This document shows positions 4,848 through 6,125 of a stretch of DNA of 6,125 nucleotides, piece by piece. Made by a program: the position numbers and the translations under genes. The notes beneath the pieces are model-generated. The model saw only the letters and a list, made by a program, of their open reading frames with translations. It had not been told where the DNA came from and did no database searches. The DNA comes from Chloroflexota bacterium (GTDB lineage: Bacteria; Chloroflexota; Anaerolineae; B4-G1; SLSP01): NCBI GenBank assembly GCA_009908585.1, contig JAAAOZ010000162.1:1-6125 (forward strand), in the 5' to 3' direction. Every line of letters begins with the position of its first letter. The stretch's first letter is position 1.

Positions 4848-6125
4848 CTAGAAATAGGTGGAGATGATCTTATAGAGTTCTTCGATGTCGGTCTCATCGG
4901 CGCGGCGGAATTGCCCTTCTCCGATCTCGGCCATCCGCTGCAAGAGCTTCTGATCGGCGTGATCGCCGAAAGCGATGGTGAAGATCACGACGGGGACGCC
5001 TTGCGCCTCCTCGCTCTCCCAGCGCCGCCGCAGCTCCGAAAGGGAATGCCGGCTGTGATTCTCGTGGCCGTCGGTCATCACGACGATGGCGTTGATGGCC
5101 TCGGTATCCCCGATGGCCTGGAGCTTCGTATAAGCTTCCCACACGCCATCGACCAGCGAAGTCTCGCCCGTCGCCCGCAAATTATCGATAGCGGCGCGCA
5201 GCTCACTGCGCCCGGCATCGTCCAACGCCTGAAGCGAGCGCAGTTCAGAGACATCGGTGCTGAACGAGATCACACCGATCTGGTCACGATCCCCGCGCAT
5301 CTGCGCGACGAAGGATTGCAACGCCTCCTGCGTGCGCGTCAATTTCACCCCATCCATACTTCCGCTGGTATCGACGACCAGATAGACGTTGGTGGGGCGC
5401 TTGGTGTACCACCAGACGTTCTGCACTACCTCCACCACCTCGGCGGAGGGGATCTGGAGCGTCGTCTGCGGCTGGCGCCAATCGACGGCATCGCTGGCCT
5501 CGAAGGGACTGCCCGCGCCGTTCAACTGGATGTCCAGATCCGCCGGCCGATAGCCCGCGTCCAAGAGCTGCTTCTGCACCTCCGGCGTCATCAAATAGGC
5601 GGTGAAAGCCTGGTAGGTGCGGCGCTGATTATCCAAGACTGGCGTCTCGCCCGCCGCACCCAACGCCAGCAGCGCTAACGGGTGATCGGCCCAGAGCGTG
5701 CCTTCGGCGGGGTAGAGCGCGACGAGGCGATCGCTGGGATGGTTTTGGTTCCAGGCGATGACGACCTGCTCCTGCGTCACGAAGGCGTCCAGAAAATCGC
5801 GCCCCTCTTCTGCCAAGCGCTGCACGATGACATCCTCGCCCTCGCCATAGAAGCGCACGGTCGATTCGACGTTGCGGACATAATCTATGGTCGATTGCGC
5901 CGTTGCATCCTCCGGCGTCAGGCCGCGCGTCAGGCCGGCGCCGGCGTAGAACTCCGCCAAGGTCGCCAACAGGCCGCTGGCATGGCCGGTGCTGGGGTGA
6001 TTCCATTTGAAGTCAGGATTTTCCGTCGCCTGGCGCTGAATGTCCTCCCAGCCGACCGCCTGATCCGGCCAGCCTAAGTCGCGGGCCACATCCTCCCACG
6101 CCGCGATCACGACCGGGCTGGTCGC
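4848..6125 (-). CDS. Solute-binding protein fused to a von Willebrand factor A domain (partial, N terminus outside window)
   Basis: The frame is open to the window edge, so only the last 425 residues are visible; the true start and any signal peptide lie beyond it. Numbered from the edge, residues 1 to about 220 resemble a type II periplasmic-binding fold of the SBP_bac_11 kind (SPVVIAAWE, FKWNHPSTGHASG, YPAEGT and DHPLA segments). A linker leads to a VWA domain from about residue 246 to the end. Its metal-ion-dependent adhesion site is complete: DTSGS at 252-256, threonine 322 in GETSL, and aspartate 352 in MTDG. Such domains bind divalent metal and mediate protein-protein contacts. The protein is probably exported or lipid-anchored, with the VWA domain available to partners. 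The gene ends 75 bases before the coiled-coil gene in the same direction, suggesting joint function. The internal GTG at 6110 is not the start. Confidence 0.88.
   Translation of the reverse strand, partial: ATSPVVIAAWEDVARDLGWPDQAVGWEDIQRQATENPDFKWNHPSTGHASGLLATLAEFYAGAGLTRGLTPEDATAQSTIDYVRNVESTVRFYGEGEDVIVQRLAEEGRDFLDAFVTQEQVVIAWNQNHPSDRLVALYPAEGTLWADHPLALLALGAAGETPVLDNQRRTYQAFTAYLMTPEVQKQLLDAGYRPADLDIQLNGAGSPFEASDAVDWRQPQTTLQIPSAEVVEVVQNVWWYTKRPTNVYLVVDTSGSMDGVKLTRTQEALQSFVAQMRGDRDQIGVISFSTDVSELRSLQALDDAGRSELRAAIDNLRATGETSLVDGVWEAYTKLQAIGDTEAINAIVVMTDGHENHSRHSLSELRRRWESEEAQGVPVVIFTIAFGDHADQKLLQRMAEIGEGQFRRADETDIEELYKIISTYF

Noticed and set aside
4488..5678. Long plus-strand open frame of 396 codons opposite the VWA and coiled-coil genes
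   Set aside because: It is antisense to a gene with a complete MIDAS motif and to the start of the coiled-coil gene. Its translation shows no recognisable domain and it has no convincing ribosome site, so it is a shadow frame of GC-rich coding DNA.
4848..6110. Complete 420-residue VWA protein starting at GTG 6110
   Set aside because: The frame stays open to the window edge (ATSPV before the GTG), and a binding-protein domain would be cut in its middle, so the gene is partial.

Overview
The window looks like chromosomal DNA from a free-living bacterium, most likely a member of the Chloroflexota. This is an inference from the gene repertoire: a DUF4380-type protein, a stand-alone pyruvate-kinase C-terminal domain, a solute-binding/VWA fusion, and a UPF0175/PIN toxin-antitoxin pair. 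No rRNA or other marker gene is present to prove it. Most of the window is GC-rich, with one clearly AT-richer island at about 1918-2760.

Layout. A single plus-strand gene (115-1029) encodes a DUF4380, galactose-mutarotase-like protein. It sits behind a strong ribosome binding site and a two-hairpin inverted repeat at the left edge. All other genes are on the minus strand and are read from the right edge leftwards. They are: (1) the C-terminal part of a solute-binding protein fused to a von Willebrand factor A domain, running off the right edge; (2) a membrane-hairpin, coiled-coil protein of unknown function; (3) a lipoprotein substrate-binding protein of the branched-chain amino acid (Peripla_BP_6) type; (4) a UPF0175 antitoxin; (5) a PIN-domain toxin broken by an in-frame amber codon; (6) a stand-alone pyruvate-kinase alpha/beta-domain protein. 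A perfect 11-bp hairpin at 1225-1250 separates the convergent transcription units and probably terminates both.

How the genes fit together. Genes 1-3 look like one functional cluster at the cell envelope: two binding proteins of different fold classes, one carrying a metal-dependent adhesion (MIDAS) module, and a membrane-anchored coiled-coil protein. No permease or ATPase is visible. The cluster may therefore serve sensing or surface assembly rather than ordinary import, although transporter genes could lie outside the window. The toxin-antitoxin pair is wedged between the binding-protein gene and the pyruvate-kinase-like gene with only about 20 bases on each side. Its base composition differs from the flanks, which suggests later insertion. 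Its toxin carries a stop codon at what appears to be a catalytic glutamate, so the module is probably decaying, with an intact antitoxin left behind.

No tRNA, rRNA, CRISPR array, transposase or complete insertion sequence was seen.
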